From NCBI GenBank assembly GCA_964630705.1, contig CAZVZH010000206.1, forward strand, positions 1-8,374: 8,374 nt of DNA, read 5' to 3'. Position numbers and translations under genes: made by a program. The stretch's first letter is position 1. Every line of letters starts with the position of its first letter. The notes beneath the pieces are model-generated. The model did not search any database. It was not told the origin of the DNA and saw only the letters and a list, made by a program, of their open reading frames with translations. Shown here in pieces: positions 6,361 through 8,374 of this stretch. This stretch comes from M3007 sp964630705 (lineage in GTDB: Bacteria; Bacteroidota; Bacteroidia; Chitinophagales; Saprospiraceae).

Positions 6361-6889
6361 CATTCAAATTATAACCCAACAATTCTCCCGGAAATGGCAG
6401 ACGTATTTTCCCAAATCTACATCCAAATCGTTTTTGCGGTTAAAAATCGTCAGGCACTTATCCATCCGGAATGGGAGGAAAATTTGTATCGGTATACCAC
6501 CGGTGTTGTCGAAACGCGAGGCCATAAAATGCTGGCCATCAATGGTATGCCGGACCATGTCCATTTATTTATCGGCCTGAAACCCTCGGAGGCGCTTTCC
6601 GATTTGGTGCGGGAAATCAAAAATGCAACCAACGATTATATTAAGGCAAACAGGTTTTCAACCTTTCATTTTGAATGGCAGGCCGGTTACGGCGCATTTT
6701 CGTACAGCCGCTCTCATATGGATGCGGTATGTCAATACATTTTGAATCAAAAAGAGCACCACCGGAAACGCACGTTCGAGGAGGAATTTTTGAAAATTGT
6801 TGCAGATTTTGAGATTGAAATTGGCCGGAAATCCATGTTTGATTTTTTCCTTCCTGATTAACCTACAAACGTTAGGCCTCTCCGAGGCC
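6334..6889 (+). mobile_element. RAYT/IS200-like element (REPtron) bounded by perfect 27-bp inverted repeats
   Basis: The transposase gene is enclosed by a perfect 27-bp inverted repeat: 6334-6360 on the left and 6863-6889 on the right. The match stops exactly at both edges. Each 27-mer is the palindrome GGCCTCGGAGAGGCC plus the tail TAACGTTTGTAG, so GTAG points inward toward the gene on both sides. Classic IS200/IS605 elements lack terminal inverted repeats, whereas REP-associated tyrosine transposases are typically single-copy genes flanked by inverted REPs. This makes the RAYT reading better. The whole block is visibly richer in A+T than its neighbours, consistent with foreign origin. Confidence 0.8.
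6394..6861 (+). CDS. IS200-like / REP-associated tyrosine transposase (Y1 HUH family)
   Basis: 155-residue single-domain Y1 transposase. Visible family features are the opening strand SQIYIQIVFAVKNR (6-19), the HUH metal-binding motif MPDHVHLFIG (52-61; H55 and H57), the helix SEALSDLVREIKNATNDYIK (65-84), FEWQAGYGAFSYSRS (93-107) and the catalytic helix AVCQYILNQKEHH (111-123) with nucleophile candidate Y115. All expected catalytic residues are intact and there is no frameshift, so the enzyme may be active. Such enzymes cut and rejoin single-stranded DNA at hairpin-flanked sites through a covalent phosphotyrosine. The stop codon is followed after one base by the right inverted repeat, and the ATG lies 33 bp after the left one. 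No TnpB or other passenger is present. Base composition is lower in GC than the flanking genes. RAYT is preferred over plain IS200 TnpA because of the flanking REP-like repeats. Confidence 0.92.
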   Translation: MADVFSQIYIQIVFAVKNRQALIHPEWEENLYRYTTGVVETRGHKMLAINGMPDHVHLFIGLKPSEALSDLVREIKNATNDYIKANRFSTFHFEWQAGYGAFSYSRSHMDAVCQYILNQKEHHRKRTFEEEFLKIVADFEIEIGRKSMFDFFLPD

Positions 6890-6960
6890 GGGTGGGTAAT
6901 CAACCGGGATTTCTACAAACGTTTGGCCTCTCCGAGGCGCGGTACAACCAAAAACCAAGC
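6863..6960 (-). repeat. Two degenerate inverted units of the 51-bp repeat downstream of the transposase
   Basis: On the minus strand the palindrome-plus-tail module recurs at 6863-6889 (exact) and 6913-6938 (one change in the tail, GTTTGG for GTTAGG, and an altered last base pair). The spacing is 50 bp, almost the array period. Between and after the copies, remnants of the rest of the unit are readable in inverted form: CAACCGGG at 6901-6908, and GCGGTACAACC near 6939-6949 resembling GCGGTGCAACGAACC. The downstream side is therefore an old, decayed, oppositely oriented stretch of the same array. Confidence 0.75.
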
Positions 6961-6970
6961 TTATGCTCCT

Positions 6971-6998
6971 AATGACTCCAATGACTTTTAATGACTTC
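6971..6998. repeat. Short AATGACT direct repeats
   Basis: AATGACT occurs at 6971-6977, 6980-6986 and 6990-6996 with spacings of 9 and 10 bp, each followed by a CC, TTT or TCC variant. It lies 12 bp past the stop of the minus-strand acyl-CoA dehydrogenase, in the same position relative to a gene end as the 8-bp array at 23-78. No function is evident. Confidence 0.6.
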
Positions 6999-7009
6999 CC
7001 AGTAACGCA

Positions 7010-8179
7010 TCACCCCACCCCCGGAATCGGCACATACAACTCCCCATCCAGTACATTCCGCGAAATGACAATCCGTTGCACCTCCGAGGTACCTTCGTAA
7101 ATCTGGGTGATTTTGGCGTCGCGCATCAGCCGCTCCACGTGGTATTCTTTCACAAAGCCGTAGCCGCCGTGGATCTGCACGGCTTCGACGGTTTGCCGCA
7201 TGGCTACTTCGGAAGCGAAGAGTTTGGCCATGGAGGAGGCCTGGTCGTAGTTCAGGCCCTGGTCTTTCATGATGGCGGCGCGGTAGACGAGCAGGCGGGC
7301 GGCTTCGATTTCAGTAGCCATATTGGCCAGTTTGAAAGCGATGGCCTGGTGCCGGCTGATGGGTTTGCCGAAGGCTTCGCGTTGTTTGGAGTACTCGACG
7401 GCGAGCTCGTAAGCGCCGGCAGCGATGCCGAGGGCTTGGGCGGCGATGCCGATACGGCCGCCGGAGAGGGTTTTCATGGCGAATTTGAAGCCGAAGCCGT
7501 CGGTGCCGAGGCGGTTTTCTTTTGGCACGCGCACGTCGTTGTACATGATGGTGTGCGTGTCGGAGGAGCGGATGCCGAGTTTGTCTTCCTTGGCGCCGAT
7601 GACAACGCCGGGCCAGGAGGTTTCGACGAGCAGGGCGTTGATGCCGCGGTGGCCTTTTTCAGGGTCGGTTTGAGCCATGACGATGTGCAGGCTGGAGCTG
7701 CCGCCGTTGGTAATCCAGTTTTTGGTGCCGTTGAGCAGGTAGTGGTCGCCCATGTCGACGGCGGTGGTGCGCTGGCTGGTGGCGTCGGAGCCGGCTTCGG
7801 GTTCGGAGAGGCAGAAGGCGCCGATCCATTCGCCTCGGGCCAGTCGGGTGAGGTATTTTTGTTTTTGTTCTTCGGTGCCATAGGCCTCGAGGCCCCAGCA
7901 GACGAGGGAGTTGTTGACCGACATGAGCACTGAACAGGAGTTGTCGACTTTGCTGAGCTCTTCCATAGCGATCACATAGGAGAGGGTGTCCATGCCGCCG
8001 CCGCCGTATTCCGGCGCGACCATCATGCCCAGGAAGCCGAGTTCGGCCATTTGGCGCACCTGGTCTTTGGCAAATTCCATTTTGGTATCGCGTTCGATGA
8101 CGCCGGGTTTGAGTTCGTTCTGGGCAAATTGACGGGCGGCTTCCCGTACGGCGAGGTGTTCTTCAGTCAGATGAAACAT
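7010..8179 (-). CDS. Acyl-CoA dehydrogenase (short/medium-chain type)
   Basis: 389-residue FAD-dependent acyl-CoA dehydrogenase, which catalyses the alpha,beta-oxidation step of acyl-CoA thioesters and passes electrons to electron-transfer flavoprotein. N-terminal helical domain about 1-118, beta domain 119-225, C-terminal helical domain 226-380. Signature 1 is GAFCLSEPEAGSD (120-132). Signature 2 starts at QIHGGYGFVKEY (335-346) and runs through RLMRDAKITQI (350-360). The catalytic base is probably E362 in IYEGTSEVQR, the position used by short- and medium-chain enzymes. NGTKNWITNG (150-159) is also typical. The open frame continues upstream to 8362, but the ATG at 8177-8179 is chosen because it gives the normal family N-terminus MFHLTEEHLAVREAARQFA and length; the extra 61 residues read through repeat DNA. 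It appears monocistronic in this window. Substrate chain length cannot be decided from sequence by eye. Confidence 0.95.
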   Translation of the reverse strand: MFHLTEEHLAVREAARQFAQNELKPGVIERDTKMEFAKDQVRQMAELGFLGMMVAPEYGGGGMDTLSYVIAMEELSKVDNSCSVLMSVNNSLVCWGLEAYGTEEQKQKYLTRLARGEWIGAFCLSEPEAGSDATSQRTTAVDMGDHYLLNGTKNWITNGGSSSLHIVMAQTDPEKGHRGINALLVETSWPGVVIGAKEDKLGIRSSDTHTIMYNDVRVPKENRLGTDGFGFKFAMKTLSGGRIGIAAQALGIAAGAYELAVEYSKQREAFGKPISRHQAIAFKLANMATEIEAARLLVYRAAIMKDQGLNYDQASSMAKLFASEVAMRQTVEAVQIHGGYGFVKEYHVERLMRDAKITQIYEGTSEVQRIVISRNVLDGELYVPIPGVG

Positions 8180-8318
8180 GCGTTTGAAACGGTGTGTGGT
8201 GGTTGAATGCAACATGCCGGGATGCCGGCGCGTCGACAGGGCAGCATAGGTTTTAAACCGGCGCGAAATTACGCCAATTTTAATTTTTAGATAGGGACAA
8301 CCTGGGTTTGTATTGGAT

Positions 8319-8350
8319 AGGAGCGCGGACGACGCGGATTTTGGCGGATT
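8319..8350. repeat. Interspersed GGAGCGCGGAYGACGCGG module, third copy
   Basis: AGGAGCGCGGACGACGCGG followed by ATTTTGGCGGAT matches the outer module of the inverted repeat at 2526-2548 and, on the minus strand, 2659-2687 (where the continuation is ATTTTAGCGGA). It lies about 140-170 bp upstream of the acyl-CoA dehydrogenase start. Unlike the pair at 2521-2693 it is not followed by the GCCGATC hairpin, so the outer module can occur alone. The remaining DNA from 8180 to 8374 shows no gene; it should hold the dehydrogenase promoter, but no convincing site could be assigned. Confidence 0.75.
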
Positions 8351-8374
8351 GCCTGGGATCAACTTTTTTTAAAA

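Noticed and set aside
6008..6580. Open frame across the repeat array that would encode a 17-residue repeat protein
   Set aside because: The array period of 51 bp is a multiple of three, so frames stay open automatically on both strands. It crosses the N gap, runs into the transposase out of frame and shows no start signal.
8264..8271. TAATTTCG on the minus strand as a Bacteroidota -7 box (TAnnTTTG) for the acyl-CoA dehydrogenase
   Set aside because: One mismatch, and no TTG element at the expected spacing of about 19-21 bp; not supportable as a promoter call.
8180..8362. N-terminal extension of the acyl-CoA dehydrogenase by 61 residues
   Set aside because: The extension reads through an interspersed repeat and has no family similarity; the internal ATG at 8177-8179 gives the canonical N-terminus.

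Overview
The window looks like a chromosomal piece of a GC-rich Bacteroidota member, most plausibly of the Saprospiria/Haliscomenobacter/Lewinella type. This rests on the style of the proteins (a two-domain VOC protein with a basic tail, a DUF58 protein, a short-chain-type acyl-CoA dehydrogenase), on start codons without convincing Shine-Dalgarno sequences, and on abundant small intergenic repeats. The taxonomic call is an inference. A run of exactly 100 N (6189-6288) is a scaffold gap, so this is a draft or metagenome assembly.

Layout. At the left edge an 8-bp tandem repeat (23-78) lies just past the stop of a minus-strand VOC-family protein (86-1150). A repeat-bearing divergent spacer follows (1151-1351), then xseA, the large subunit of exodeoxyribonuclease VII (1352-2515, plus strand). 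A 173-bp imperfect inverted repeat (2521-2693) separates xseA from a tight plus-strand gene set: a secreted amidohydrolase (2752-4035), a DUF58 protein (4048-5361) and two small, related two-TM membrane proteins (5374-5664 and 5698-6021). Spacings are 12, 12 and 33 bp, so these four are probably one operon.

From 6048 to about 6960 there is a mobile-repeat locus. A 51-bp tandem array, interrupted by the assembly gap, leads into a single-domain HUH/Y1 transposase of the IS200/REP-associated (RAYT) type (6394-6861). The gene sits exactly between two perfect 27-bp inverted copies of the array's palindrome (6334-6360 and 6863-6889), with further degenerate inverted units downstream. This is the architecture of a 'REPtron'. 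The window ends with a minus-strand acyl-CoA dehydrogenase (7010-8179) and its upstream region, which carries one more copy of an interspersed repeat.

The protein-coding genes are mostly ordinary housekeeping or metabolic functions (fatty-acid oxidation, DNA repair, hydrolase, envelope-associated DUF58). The unusual content is in the repeats. At least two families of small hairpin elements occur. One is tied to a transposase in this window. The other has the consensus GTAkyGCCGAWCCCCGWTCGG and appears as inverted pairs in two separate intergenic regions, with no partner transposase here.
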